The notes beneath the pieces are model-generated. The model worked only from the letters and a program-made list of their open reading frames with translations. It searched no databases and was not told the origin of the DNA. Shown piece after piece: positions 1 through 14,093 of a DNA stretch of 64,000 nucleotides. Each line of letters opens with the position of its first letter. The stretch's first letter is position 1. Source of the DNA: Colletes latitarsis (taxonomy: Eukaryota > Arthropoda > Insecta > Hymenoptera > Colletidae); contig NW_027488369.1 of NCBI RefSeq assembly GCF_051014445.1, positions 10,062,001 through 10,126,000 on the forward strand. Direction: 5' to 3'. A program made the position numbers and the translations under genes.

Positions 1-2257
1 CTAAAACATTTATCAAGACCAGGTTTAATTGAATGTTTCAGTGTGTTACCACATTACTACGTGATCCAAACCACAAAAAACCCAGGATCCGTTCAACAAG
101 TATGTGAAGAATGCGAAAGTATGTGGCTGATCAGGGAAAATCCCAGGCCTAACCTAGACCTAACATGCGTTACCCTCAAAAATACTGATCGAAACCAGGT
201 TTAATCAACTGTTTCAGTGTGGTACCACATTACTACCTGATCCAAACCAGAAAAATACCCAGGATCTGTTCAACAAGTATGTGAAGAACGCGAAAATATG
301 ACCATGATGAGGGCAAATCCCAGACCTATCCCAGACCTAACTTGCGTTATCCACTAAAATATTGATCGAAACCGGGTTTAATGGACTGTTTCAGTGTGGT
401 ACCACATTACTACGTGATCCAAACCAGAAGAATACCTAGGATCTGTTCAACAAGTATGTGGAGAATGCGAAAGTATGTGTCTGATGAGGGCAAATCCCAG
501 GCCTAACCAAGATCTAACATGCGTTATCCTCAAAAATATTGATCGAAACCAGGTTTAATGGACTGTTTCAGTGTGCTACCACATTACTACGTGATCCAAA
601 CCAGAAAGAACCCAGGATCTGTTCAACAAGTATGTGGAGAATGCGAAAGTATGTGTCTGATGAGGGCAAATCCCAGGCCTAACCTAGACAGAACATGCGT
701 TATCCTCTAAAATATTGATCGAAACCAGGTTTAATGGACTGTTTCAGTGTGCTACCACATTACTACGTGATCCAAACCAGAAAAAACCAAGGATCTGTAC
801 AACATGTATGTGGAAAATGCGAAAGTATGTGTCTGATGAGGGCAAATCCCAGGCTTAGCCTAGACAGAACATGCGTTATCCTCTAAACTATTGATCGAAA
901 ACAGGTTTAATGGACTGTTCCAGTGTGCTACCACATTACTACCAGATCCAAACCAGAAAAAACCCAGGATCCGTTCAACAAGTATGTGAAGAATGCGAAA
1001 GTATGTGTCTGATGAGGGAAAATCCCAGGCCTAACCTAGACCTAACATGCGTTACCCTCAAAATTATTTATCAGTACCAGGTTTAATTGAATGTTTCAGT
1101 GTGGTACCACATTTCTACGTGATTCAAACCAGAAAAAGCCAGGGATCTGTTCAACAAGTATGTGAAAAATGCGAAAATATGACCCTGATGAGGGCAAATC
1201 CCAGACCCATCCCAGACCTAACTTGCGTTATCCTCTAAAATATTGATCGAAACTAGATTTAATTTACTGTTTCAGTGTGGTACCACATTACTTCCTGATC
1301 CAATCCAGAAAAAGCCCAGGATCTGTTCAACAAGTATCTGAAGAATGCGAAAGTATGTGTCTGATGGGGGCAAATCCCAGGCCTAACCAAGATCTAACAT
1401 GCGTTATCCTCAAAAATATTGATCGAAACCAGGTTTAATGGACTGTTTCAGTGTGCTACCACATTACTACCAGATCCAAACCAGAAAAAACCCAGGATCT
1501 GTTCAACATGTATGTGGAAAATGCGAAATTATGTGTCTGATGAGGGCAAATCCCAGGCCTAACCTAGACAGAACATGCGTTATCCTCTAAAATATTGATC
1601 GAAACCAGGTTTAATGGACTGTTTCAGTGTGCTACCACATTACTACGTGATCCAAACCAGAAAAAACCCAGGATCTGTTCAACATGTATGTGGAAAATGC
1701 GAAAGTATGTGTCTGATGAGGGCAAATCCCAGGCCTAACCTAGACGGAACATGCGTTATCCTCTAAAATATTGAGCGAAACCAGGTTTAATGGACTGTTT
1801 CAGTGTGCTACCACATTACTACGTGATCCAAACCAGCAAAAACCCAGGATCTGTTCAACATGTATGTGGAAAATGCGAAAGTATGTGTCTGATGAGGGCA
1901 AATCCCAGGCCTAACCTAGACAGAACATGCGTTATCCTCTAAACTATTGATCGAAAACAGGTTTAATGGACTGTTCCAGTGTGCTACCACATTACTACCA
2001 GATCCAAGCCAGAAAAAACCCAGGATCCGTTCAACAAGTTTGTGAAGAATGCGAAAGTATGTGTCTGATGAGGGCAAATCCCAGGCCTAACCTAGACAGA
2101 ACATGCGTTATCCTCTAAACTATTGATCGAAAACAGGTTTAATGGACTGTTCCAGTGTGCTACCACATTACTACCAGATCCAAACCAGAAAAAACCCAGG
2201 ATCTGCTCAACAAGTATGTGGAGAATGCGAAAGTATGTGTCTGGTGAGTGCAAATCC
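1..2257. repeat. Block L1, copy 1 (offset 14,093)
   Basis: About 13 monomers, mainly type A, matching 14,094-16,350 base for base apart from scattered substitutions (for example ggcttagcc versus ggcttaacc near 855). No length change is needed along the block. The match stops after gtgagtgcaaatcc. Because the window starts inside the block, the true duplication may be longer. It contains one stop-free monomer at 1,047-1,238, which I regard as non-coding. Confidence 0.88.
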
Positions 2258-5200
2258 CAGGCCTAACCTAGACAGAACATGCGTTACCCTCAAAAATATT
2301 TATCAGTACCAGGTTTAATTGAATGTTTAAGTGTGGTACCACATTTCTACGTGATCCAAACCAGAAAAAGCAAGGGATCTGTTCAACAAGTATGTGAAAA
2401 ATGCGATAATATGACCCTGATGAGGGCAAATGCCACACCTATCCCAGACCTAACTTGCGTTATCCTCTAAATCATTGATCGAAACTAGGTTTAATTTACT
2501 GTTTAAGTGTGGTACCACGTTACTACGTGATCCAATCCTGAAAAAGCCCAGTATCTAGCCATGAAGTATGAGAAATATGAGAATTTATGAGCGTGATTTG
2601 GACAAATCCTAGACATAACCCAGATCTAACATGCGTTATCCTCTAAAATATTTATCAAGACCAGGTTTAATTGAATGTTTCAGTGTGGTACCACAATACC
2701 ACGGGATCCAAACCAGAAAAAGCCCAGAATCTGGCCACCGAGTATGAGAAATATGCGAAAGTTGCGAGCCTGATCAGGGCAAATCCCAGACCTATCCGAG
2801 ACGTAACTTCCGTTGTCCTCTAAAATATTGATCGAAACCAGGTTTAATGGACTGTCTCAGTGTGGTACCACATTACTACCTGATCCAATCCAGAAAAAGC
2901 CCAGAATCTGGCCATGAATTATGAGAAATATGCGAAAGTACGAGCCTGATGAGAGCAAATCCCAGGCCTATCCGAGACGTAACTTCCGTTGTCCTCTAAA
3001 ATATTGATCGAAACCAGGTTTAATGGACTGTCTCAGTGTGGTACCACATTACTACCTGATCCAATCCAGAAAAAGCCCAGAATCTGGAAATGAATTATGA
3101 GAAATATGCGAAAGTACGAGCCTGATGAGAGCAAATCCCAGGCCTAACCTAGACATAACATGCGTTATCCTCTAAAATATTGATAGAAACCAGGTTAAAT
3201 GGACTGTCTCAGTGTGGCACCACATTACTACAGAATCCAAACTAGAAAAAGCCCAGAATCTGGCCATCAAGTATGAGAAATATGCGAAAGTACGAGCCTG
3301 ATGAGAGCAAATCCCAGACCTACCCCAGACCTAAAATGCGTTATCCTCTAAAATATTGATAGAAACCAGGTTAAATGGACTGTCTCAGGGTGGCACTACA
3401 TTACTACAGAATCCAAACTAGAAAAAGCCCAGTATCTAGCCATGAAGTATGAGAAATATGCGAATTTATGAGCCTGATTTGGGCAAATCCTAGACATAAC
3501 CCAGATCTAACATGCGTTATCCTCTAAAATATTTATCAAGACCAGGTTTAATTGAATGTTTCTGTGTGGTACCACAATACTACAGGATCCAATCTAGAAA
3601 AAGCCCAGAATCCGGCCATGAACCATGAGGAATATGCGAAAGTACGAGCCTGATGAGGGCAAATCCCGGGCCTAACCTAGACCTAACATGCGTTATCCTC
3701 AAAAATATTGATCGAAACCAGGTTTAATCGACTGTTTCAGCGTGGTGCCACATTACTACCTGATCCAAACCAGAAAAATACCCAGGATCTGTTCAACAAG
3801 TATGTGAAGAACGCGAAAATATGACCCTGATGAGGGCAAATCCCAGACCTATCCCCGACCTAACTTGCGTTATCCACTAAAATATTGATCGTAACCGGGT
3901 TTAATGGACTGTTTCAGTGTGGTAACACATTACTACGTGATCCAAACCAGAAGAATACCTAGGATCTGTTCAACAAGTATGTGGAGCATGCAAAAGTATG
4001 TGTCTGATGAGGGCAAATCCCAGGCCTAACCAAGATCTAACATGCGTTATCCTCAAAAATATTGATCGAAACCAGGTTTAATGGACTGTTTCAGTGTGCT
4101 ACCACATTACTACGTGATCCAAACCAGAAAGAACCCAGGATCTGTTCAACAAGTATGTGGAGAATGCGAAAGTATGTGTCTGATGAGGGCAAATCCCAGG
4201 CCTAACCTAGACAGAACATGCGTTATCCTCTAAAATATTGATCGAAACCAGGTTTAATGGACTGTTTCAGTGTGCTACCACATTACTACGTGATCCAAAC
4301 CTGAAAAACCCCAGGATCCGTTCAACAAGTATGTGAAGAATGCGAAAGTATGTGTCTGATGAGGGAAAATCCCAGGCCTAACCTAGACCTAACTTGCGTT
4401 ATCCTCTAAAATATTGATCGAAACTAGGTTTAATTTCCTGTTTCAGTGTGGTACCACATTACTACGTGATCCTATCCTGAAAAAGCCCAGTATCTAGCCA
4501 TGAAGTATGAGAAATATGCGAATTTATGAGCCTGATTTGGGCAAATCCTAGACATAACCCAGATCTAACATGCGTTATCCTCTAAAATATTTATCAAGAC
4601 CAGGTTTAATTGAATGTTTCAGTGTGGTACCACAATACTACGGGATCCAAACCAGAAAAAGCCCGGAATTGGCCACCGAGTGTGAGAAATATGCGAAAGT
4701 GCGAGCCTTATCAGGGCAAATCCCAGACCTATCCCAGACCTAACTTGCGTTCTCCTCTAAAATAGTGATCGAAACCAGGTTTAATGGACTGTTTCAGTGT
4801 GGTACCACATTACAACCTGATCCAATCCAGAAAAAGCCCAGGATCTGTTCAACAAGTATGTGAAGAACGCGGAAATATGACCCTGATGAGGGCAAATCCC
4901 GGGCCTAACCTAGACCTAACATGCGTTATCCTCTAAAATATTGATCGAAACCAGGTTTAATGGACTGTTTCTGTGTGCTACCACATTACTACGTGATCCA
5001 AAACAGAAAAAACCCAGGATCTGTTCAGCAAGTATGTGAAAAACGCGAAACTATGAGCCTGATGAGGGCAAATCCCAGACCTATCCCAGACCCAACATGC
5101 GTTATCCTCTAAAACATTTATCAAGACCAGGTTTAATTTACTGTTTCAGTGTGGTACCACATTACTACGTGATCCAATCCTGAAAAAGCCCAGTATCTAG

Positions 5201-5480
5201 CCATGAAGTATGAGAAATATGCGAATTTATGAGCCTGATTTGGGCAAATCCTAGACATAACCCAGATCTAACATGCGTTAACCTCTAAAATATTTATCAA
5301 GACCAGGTTTAATTGAATGTTTCAGTGTGGTATCACATTACTACGTGATCCAAACCAGAAGAAACCCAGGATCTGTTCAACATGTATGTGGAAAATGCGA
5401 AATTATGTGCCTGATTAGGGCAAATCCTAGACCTATCCCAGACCTAACTTGCGTTGTCCTCTAAAATATTGATCGAAACC
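2258..5480. repeat. Monomer stretch with local single-monomer duplications
   Basis: About 18 monomers, no gene. Two adjacent-monomer duplications are visible. Around 2,801 and 2,977 both copies share acgtaacttccgttgtcc and gactgtctcagtgtgg. Around 3,181 and 3,357 both share tgatagaaaccaggttaaat and actacagaatccaaactag. Both pairs are exactly 176 bp apart. The second pair has a relative at about 13,050. The monomer at 2,279-2,470 has its closest relative at 17,783-17,974. Confidence 0.8.
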
Positions 5481-5499
5481 AGGTTAAATGTACTGTTTC

Positions 5500-8350
5500 A
5501 GTGTGGTACCACATTACTACGTGATCCAATCCTGAAAAAGCCCAGTATCTAGCCATGAAGTATGAGAAATATGCGAATTTATGAGCCTGATTTGGGCAAA
5601 TCCTAGACATAACCCAGATCTAACATGCGTTATCCTCTAAAATATTTATCAAGACCAGGTTTAATTGAATGTTTCAGTGTGGTACCACAATACTACGGGA
5701 TCCAGACCAGACAAAGCCCAGAATCTGGCCACCGAGTATGAGAAATATGCGAAAGTGCGAGCCTGATCAGGGCAAATCCCAGACCTATCCCAGACCTAAC
5801 TTGCGTTGTCCTCTAAAATATTGATCGAACCCTGGTTTAATGCACTGTTTCAGTGTGGTCCCACATTACTACCTGATCCAATCCAGAAAAAGCCCAGAAT
5901 CTGGCCATGAACCATGAGGAATATGCGAAAGTACGAGCCTGATGAGAGCAAATCCCAGACCTAACCATGACTTAACATGCGTTATTCTCTAAAATATTGT
6001 TCGAAACCAGGTTTAATGGACTGTTTCAGTGTGGTACCACATTACTACGTGATCCAAAACAGAAAAAACCCAGGATCTGTTCAGCAAGTATGTGAAAAAC
6101 GCGAAACTATGAGCCTGATGAGGGCAAATCCCAGACCTATCCCAGACCTAACTTGCGTTGTCCTCAAAAATATTGATCGAAACCAGGTTTAATCGACTGT
6201 TTAAGTGTGGTGCCACATTACTGCCTGATCCAAACCAGAAAAATACCCAGGATCTGTTCAACAAGTATGTGAAGAACGCGAAAATATGACCCTGATGAGG
6301 GCAAATCCCAGACCTATCCCAGACCTAACCTGCGTTATCCACTAAAATATTGATCGAAACCGGGTTTAATGGACTGTTTCAGTATGGTACCACATTACTA
6401 CGTGATCCAAACCAGAAGAATACCCAGGATCTGTTCAACAAGTATGTGGAGAATGCGAAAGTATGTGTCTGATGAGGGCAAATCCCAGGCCTTACCAAGA
6501 TCTAACATGCGTTATCCTCAAAAATATTGATCGAAACCAGGTTTAATGGACTGTTTCAGTGTGCTACCACATTACTACGTGATCCAAACCAGAAAGAACC
6601 CAGGATCTGTTCAACAAGTATGTGGAAAATGCGAAAGTATGACCCTGATGAGGGCAAATCCCAGACCTATCCCAGACCTAACTTGCGTTATCCTCTAAAA
6701 TATTGATCGAAACTAGATTTAATTTACTGTTTCAGTGTGGTACCACATTACTTCCTGATCCAATCCAGAAAAAGCCCAGGATCTGTTCAACAAGTATGTG
6801 AAAAATGCGATAATATGACCCTGATGAGGGCAAATGCCAGACCTATCCCAGACCTAACTTGCGTTATCCTCTAAAACATTGATCGAAACTAGGTTTAATT
6901 TACTGTTTCAGTGTGGTACCACATTACTACGTGATCCAATCCTGAAAAAGCCCAGTATCTAGCCATGAAGTATGAGAAATATGCGAATTTATGAGCCTGA
7001 TTTGGGCAAATCCTAGACATAACCCAGATCTAACATGCGTTATCCTCTAAAATATTGATCGAAACCAGGTTTAATTTACTGTTTCAGTGTGGTACCACAT
7101 TACTACGTGATCCAATCCTGAAAAAGCCCAGTATCTGTTCAACAAGTATGTGAAGAACGCGGAAATATGACCCTGATGAGGGCAAATCCCGGGCCTAACC
7201 TAGACCTAACATTAGTTATCCTCAAATATATTGATCGAAACCAGGTTTAATCGACTGCTTCAGTGTGGTACCACATTACTACGGGATCCAAACCAGAAAA
7301 AGCCCAGAATCTGGCCACCGAGTATGAGAAATATGCGAAAGTGCGAGCCTGATCAGGGCAAATCCCAGACCTATCCCAGACCTAACTTGCGTTGTCCTCT
7401 AAAATATTGATCGAAACCAGGTTTAATTGACTGTTTCAGTGTGGTACCACATTACTACGTGATCCAATTCAGAAAAAAAACCAGGATCTGTACAATAAGT
7501 ATGTGAAGAACGCGAAAATATGACCCTGATGAGGGCAATTGCCAGACCTATCCCAGACCTAACTTGCGTTATCCTCTAAAACATTGATCGAAACTAGGTT
7601 TAATTTACTGTTTCAGTGTGGTACCACATTACTACGTGATCCAATCCTGAAAAAGCCCAGTATCTAGCCATGAAGTATGAGAAATATGCGAATTTATGAG
7701 CCTGATTTGGGCAAATCCTAGACATAACCCAGATCTAACATGCGTTATCCTCTAAAATATTGATCGAAACCAGGTTTAATTTACTGTTTCAGTGTGGTAC
7801 CACATTACTACGTGATCCAATCCTGAAAAAGCCCAGTATCTGTTCAACAAGTATGTGAAGAACGCGGAAATATGACCCTGATGAGGGCAAATCCCGGGCC
7901 TAACCTAGACCTAACATTAGCTATCCTCAAATATATTGATCGAAACCAGGTTTAATCGACTGCTTCAGTGTGGTACCACATTACTACGGGATCCAAACCA
8001 GAAAAAGCCCAGAATCTGGCCACCGAGTATGAGAAATATGCGAAAGTGCGAGCCTGATCAGGGCAAATCCCAGACCTATCCCAGACCTAACTTGCGTTGT
8101 CCTCTAAAATATTGATCGAAACCAGGTTTAATTGACTGTTTCAGTATGGTACCACATTACTACGTGATCCAATTCAGAAAAAAACCCAGGATCTGTACAA
8201 TAAGTATGTGAAGAACGCGAAAATATGACCCTGATGAGGGCAAATCCCAGACCTATACCAGACCTAACTTGCGTTGTCCTCTAAAATATTGATGGAAACC
8301 AGGTTTAATTGACTGTTTCAGTGTGGTACCACATTACTACGTGATCCAAT
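5500..8350. repeat. Block L2, copy 1 (offset 12,510)
   Basis: Matches 18,010-20,860. Shared private variants include acattagttatcctcaaata at 7,209/19,719 and acattagctatcctcaaata at 7,915/20,425, and the A-run in ttcagaaaaaaaaccagg near 7,470/19,980. The match fails on the left before about 5,500 and on the right at about 8,350, where this copy has ttcagaaaaaaacccagg and copy 2 has ccagagaaagccctgg. Confidence 0.87.
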
Positions 8351-8429
8351 TCAGAAAAAAACCCAGGATCTGTACAACAAGTATGTGAAGAATGCGAAAG
8401 TATGTGCCTTACGAGGGCAAATCCCGGAC

Positions 8430-11105
8430 CTATCCCAGACATAACTTGCGTTATCCTCTAAAATATTGATCGAAACCAGGTTTAATCGACTATTTCAGTG
8501 CGGTACCACATTACTACGTGATCCAAACCAGAAAAATACCCAGGATCTGTTCAACAAGTATGTGAAGAACGCGGAAATATGACCCTGATGAGGGCAAATC
8601 CCGGGCCTAACCTAGACATAACATGCGTTATCCTCTAAAAGACTGATCGAAACCAGGTTTAATGGACTGTTTCAGTGTGCTACCACATTACTGCCTGATC
8701 CAAACCAGAAAAATACCCAGGAACTGTCCAAGAAGTATGTGAAGAACGCGAAAATATGACCCTGATGAGGGCAAATCCCAGACCTATACCAGACCTAACT
8801 TGCGTTGTCCTCTAAAATATTGATGGAAACCAGGTTTAATTGACTGTTTCAGTGTGGTACCACATTACTACGTGATCCAATCCAGAGAAAGCCCTGGATC
8901 TAGCCATCAAGTATGAGAAATATGCGAAAGTATGAGCCTGATGAGGGCAAATCCTAGACCTAACCCAGACCTAACATGCGTTATCCTCTAAAATATTTAT
9001 CAAGACCAGGTTTAATTGAATGTTTCAGTGTGGTATCACATTACTACGTGATCGAAACCTGAAAAAACCCAGGATCTGTTCAACAAGTATGTGAAAAACG
9101 CGAAACTATGAGCCTGATGAGGGCAAATCCCTGACCTATCCCAGACCCAACATGCGTTATCCTCTAAAACATTTATCAAGACCTGGTTTAATTGAATGTT
9201 TCAGTGTGGTACCACATCACTACGTGATCCAAACCAGAAAAATGCCCAGGATACGTTCAACAAGTATGTGAAGAACGCGAAAATATGACCCTGATGAGGG
9301 CAAATCCCAGACCTATCCCAGACCTAACTTGCGTTATCCACTAAAATATTGATCGAAACCGGGTTTAATGGACCGTTTCAGTGTGGTACCACATTACTAC
9401 GTGATCGAAACCAGAAGAATACCCAGGATCTGTTCAACAAGTATGTGGAGAATGCGGAAGTATGTGTCTGATGAGGGCAAATCCCAGGCCTAACCAAGAT
9501 CTAACATGCGTTATCCTCGAAAATATTGATCGAAACCAGGTTTAATGGACTGTTTCAGTGTGCTACCACATTACTACGTGATCCAAACCAGAAAGAATCC
9601 AGGATCTGTTCAACAAGTATGTGGAGAATGCGAAAGTATGTGTCTGATGAGGGCAAATCCCAGGCCTAACCTAGACAGAACATGCGTTATCCTCTAAAAT
9701 ATTGATCGAAACCAGGTTTAATGGACTGTTTCAGTGTGCTACCACATTACTACGTGATCCAAACCTGAAAAAACCCAGGATCCGTTCAACAAGTATGTGA
9801 AGAATGCGAAAGTATGTGTCTGATGAGGGAAAATCCCAGGCCTAACCTAGACCTAACTTGCGTTATCCTCTAAAATATTGTTCGAAACTAGGTTTAATTT
9901 ACTGTTTCAGTGTGGTACCACATTACTACGTGATCCAATCCTGAAAAAGCCCAGTATCTAGCCATGAAGTATGAGAAATATGCGAATTTATGAGCCTGAT
10001 TTGGGCAAATCCTAGACATAACCCAGATCTAACATGCGTTAACCTCTAAAATATTTATCAAGACCAGGTTTAATTGAATGTTTCAGTGTGGTATCACAAT
10101 ACTACGGGATCCAAACCAGAAAAAGCCCAGAATCTGGCCACCGAGTATGAGAAATATGCGAAAGTGCGAGCCTGATCAGGGCAAATCCCAGACCTATCCC
10201 AGACCTAACTTGCGTTGTCCTCTGAAATATTGATCGAAACCAGGTTTAATGGACTGTTTCAGTGTGGTACCACATTACTACCTGATCCAATCCAGAAAAA
10301 GCCCAGGATCTGTTCAACAAGTATGTGAAGAACGCGGAAATATGACCCTGATGAGGGCAAATCCCGGGCCAAACCTAGACCTAACATGAGTTATCCTCAA
10401 ATATATTGATCGAAACCAGGTTTAATGGACTGTTTCAGTGTGCTACCACATTACTACGTGATCCAAACCAGAAAAAACCCAGGATCTGTTCAACAAGTAT
10501 GTGAAGAACGCGGAAATATGACCCTGATGAGGGCAAATCCCGGGCCTAACCTAGACCTAACATGAGTTATCCTCAAATATATTGATCGAAACCAGGTTCA
10601 ATGGACTGTTCCAGTGTGCTACCACGTTACTACGTGATCCAAACCAGAAAAAACCCAGGATCTGTTCAACATGTATGTGGAAAATGCGAAAGTATGTGTC
10701 TGATGAGGGCAAATCCCAGGCCTAACCTAGACAGAACATGCGTTATCCTCTAAAATATTGATCGAAACCAGGTTTAATGGACTGTTCCAGTGTGCTACCA
10801 CATTACTACGTGAGCCAAACCAGAAAAAACCCATGATCCGTTCAACAAGTATGTGAAGAATGCGAAAGTATGTGTCTGATGAGGGAAAATCCCAGGCCTA
10901 ACCTAGACCTAACATGCGTTACCCTCAAAATTATTTATCAGTACCAGGTTTAATTGAATGTTTCAGTGTGGTACCACATTTCTACGTGATTCAAACCAGA
11001 AAAAGCCAGGGATCTGTTCAACAAGTATGTGAAAAATGCGAAAATATGACCCTGATGAGGGCAAATCCCAGACCTATCCCAGACCTAACTTGCGTTATCC
11101 TCTAA
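8430..11105. repeat. Block L3, copy 1 (offset 12,861)
   Basis: Matches 21,291-23,966, including gtgatcgaaaccagaagaat near 9,403 and gtgagccaaaccag near 10,812. The offset is 351 bp larger than in block L2, so L2 and L3 are one original duplication of about 5.6 kb, with two extra monomers in the second copy. The right end is at about 11,105, where copy 1 continues with aaactagatttaattt and copy 2 with aatctaggtttaattt. Confidence 0.87.
10340..10978. repeat. Five-monomer-offset duplication, copy 1
   Basis: Repeated 880 bp (exactly 5 x 176) downstream at 11,220-11,858. Shared private states are aaacctagacctaacatgag, gttcaatggactgttccag and gctaccacgttactac. The copies part at the right, where copy 1 has accacatttctacgtg and copy 2 has accacaatactacggg. 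Confidence 0.85.
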
Positions 11106-11219
11106 AATATTGATCGAAACTAGATTTAATTTACTGTTTCAGTGTGGTACCACATTACTTCCTGATCCAATCCAGAAAAAGCCCAGGATCTGTTCAACAA
11201 GTATGTGAAAAATGCGATA

Positions 11220-11858
11220 ATATGACCCTGATGAGGGCAAATCCCGGGACAAACCTAGACCTAACATGAGTTATCCTCAAATATATTGATCGAAACCAGG
11301 TTTAATGGACTGTTTCAGTGTGCTACCACATTACTACGTGATCCAAACCAGAAAAAACCCAGGATCTGTTCAACAAGTATGTGAAGAACGCGGAAATATG
11401 ACCCTGATGAGGGCAAATCCCGGGCCTAACCTAGACCTAACATGAGTTATCCTCAAATATATTGATCGAAACCAGGTTCAATGGACTGTTCCAGTGTGCT
11501 ACCACGTTACTACGTGATCCAAACCAGAAAAAACCCAGGATCTGTTCAACATGTATGTGGAAAATGCGAAAGTATGTGTCTGATGAGGGCAAATCCCAGG
11601 CCTAACCTAGACAGAACATGCGTTATCCTCTAAAATATTGATCGAAACCAGGTTTAATGGACTGTTCCAGTGTGCTACCACATTACTACGTGATCCAAAC
11701 CAGAAAAAACCCAGGATCCGTTCAACAAGTATGTGAAGAATGCGAAAGTATGTGTCTGATGAGGGAAAATCCCAGGCCTAACCTAGACCTAACATGCGTT
11801 ACCCTCAAAATTATTTATCAGTACCAGGTTTAATTGAATGTTTCAGTGTGGTACCACA
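11220..11858. repeat. Five-monomer-offset duplication, copy 2
   Basis: Second copy of 10,340-10,978. It starts inside a monomer: the sequence runs from gtgaaaaatgcgataatatg directly into atcccgggacaaacc, whereas copy 1 has gaacgcggaaatatg upstream. The junction is therefore intra-monomer and in register. Confidence 0.83.
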
Positions 11859-14093
11859 ATACTACGGGATCCAAACCAGAAAAAGCCCAGAATCTGGCCA
11901 CCGAGTATGAGAAATATGCGAAAGTGCGAGCCTGATCAGAGCAAATCCCAGACCTATCCCAGACCTAACTTGCGTTGTCCTCTAAAATATTGATCGAAAC
12001 CAGGTTTAATTTACTGTTTCAGTGTGGTACCACATTACTACGTGATCCAATCCTGCAAAAGCCCAGTATCTGTTCAACAAGTATGTGAAGAACGCGGAAA
12101 TATGACCCTGATGAGGGCAAATCCCGGGCCTAACCTAGACCTAACATGAGTTATCCTCAAATATATTGATCGAAACCAGGTTTAATGGACTGTTTCAGTG
12201 TGCTACCACATTACTACGTGATCCAAACCAGAAAAAACCCAGGATCTGTTCAACATGTATGTGGAAAATGCGAAAGTATGTGTCTGATGAGGGAAAATCC
12301 CAGGCCTAACCTAGACCTAACTTGCGTTATCCTCTAAAATATTGTTCGAAACTAGGTTTAATTTACTGTTTCAGTGTGGTACCACATTACTACGTGATCC
12401 AATCCTGAAAAAGCCCAGTATCTAGCCATGAAGTATGAGAAATATGCGAATTTATGAGCCTGATTTGGGCAAATCCTAGACATAACCCAGATCTAACATG
12501 CGTTAACCTCTAAAATATTTATCAAGACCAGGTTTAATTGAATGTTTCAGTGTGGTATCACATTACTACGTGATCCAAACCAGAAGAAACCCAGGATCTG
12601 TTCAACATGTATGTGGAAAATGCGAAATTATGTGCCTGATTAGGGCAAATCCTAGACCTATCCCAGACCTAACTTGCGTTGTCCTCTAAAATATTGATCG
12701 AAACCAGGTTAAATGTACTGTTTCAGTGTGGTACCACATTACTACGTGATCCAATCCTGAAAAAGCCCAGTATCTAGCCATGAAGTATGAGAAATATGCG
12801 AATTTATGAGCCTGATTTGGGCAAATCCTAGACATAACCCAGATCTAACATGCGTTATCCTCTAAAATATTTATCAAGACCAGGTTTAATTGAATGTTTC
12901 AGTGTGGTACCACAATACTACAGGATCCAATCTAGAAAAAGCCCAGAATCTGGCCATGAACCATGAGGAATATGCGAAAGTACGAGCCTGATGAGAGTGA
13001 ATCCCAGGCCTAACCTAGACATAACATGTGTTATCCTCTAAAATATTGATAGAGACCAGGTTAAATGGACTGTCTCAGTGTGGCACCACATTACTACAGA
13101 ATCCAAACTAGAAAAAGCCCAGAATCTGGCCATCAAGTATGAGAAATATGCGAAACTACGAGCCTGATGAGAGCAAATCCCAGAGCTACCCCAGACCTAA
13201 CATGCGTTATCCTCTAAAATATTTATCAAGACCAGGTTTAATTGAATGTTTCAGTGTGGTACCACATTACTACGTGATCCTCACCAGAAGAAACCCAGGA
13301 TCTGTTCAACATGTATGTGGAAAATGCGAAATTATGTGCCTGATTAGGGCAAATCCTAGACATTACACAGATCTAACATGCGTTATCCTCTAAAATATTT
13401 ATCAAGACCAGGTTTAATTGAATGTTTCAATGTGGTACCACAATACTACGTGATCCAGACCAGAAAAAACCCAGGATCTGTTCCACATGTATGTGGAAAA
13501 TGCGAAATTATGTGCCTGATTAGGGCAAATCCTAGACCTATCCCAGACCTAACTTGCGTTGTCCTCTAAAATATTGATCGAAACCAGGTTAAATGTACTG
13601 TTTCAGTGTGGTACCACATTACTACGTGATCCAATCCTGAAAAAGCCCAGTATCTAGCCATGAAGTATGAGAAATATGCGAATTTATGAGCCTGATTTGG
13701 GCAAATCCTAGACATAACCCAGATCTAACATGCGTTATCCTCTAAAATATTTATCAAGACCAGGTTTAATTGAATGTTTCAGTCTGGTACCACAATACTA
13801 CAGGATCCAATCTAGAAAAAGCCCAGAATCTGGCCATGAACCATGAGGAATATGCGAAAGTTCGAGTCTGATGAGAGCAAATCCCAGACCTAACCATGAC
13901 CTAACATGCGTTATTCTCTAAAATATTGATCGAAACCAGGTTTAATGGACTGTTTCAGTGTGGTACCACATTACTACGTGATCCAAAACAGAAAAAACCC
14001 AGGATCTGTTCAGCAAGTATGTGAAAAACGCGAAACTATGAGCCTGATGAGGGCAAATCCCAGACCTATCCCAGACCCAACATGCGTTATCCT
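11859..14093. repeat. Monomer stretch with a second 880-bp-offset duplication
   Basis: About 13 monomers, no gene. The piece 12,480-13,000 is repeated at 13,360-13,880, again at exactly 880 bp, with aaaccaggttaaatgtactg (at about 12,701 and 13,581) and ccatgaaccatgaggaat contexts shared. An older relative of the same piece lies near 5,290-5,640. The stop-free frames at 13,139-13,393 and 13,378-13,569 are parts of this stretch and are not considered genes. Confidence 0.82.

Noticed and set aside
1047..1238. Repeated 63-codon open frames (also at 2,279, 10,914, 15,140, 17,783, 23,775, 26,771, 29,589, 32,407 and others), some with identical translations
   Set aside because: The start is the satellite's conserved catgcg and the stop is the taa of the next monomer's cctctaaaat. 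They exist wherever a monomer happens to lack internal stops, their identity reflects array homogenisation, and there is no promoter, ribosome-site or codon-use signal.
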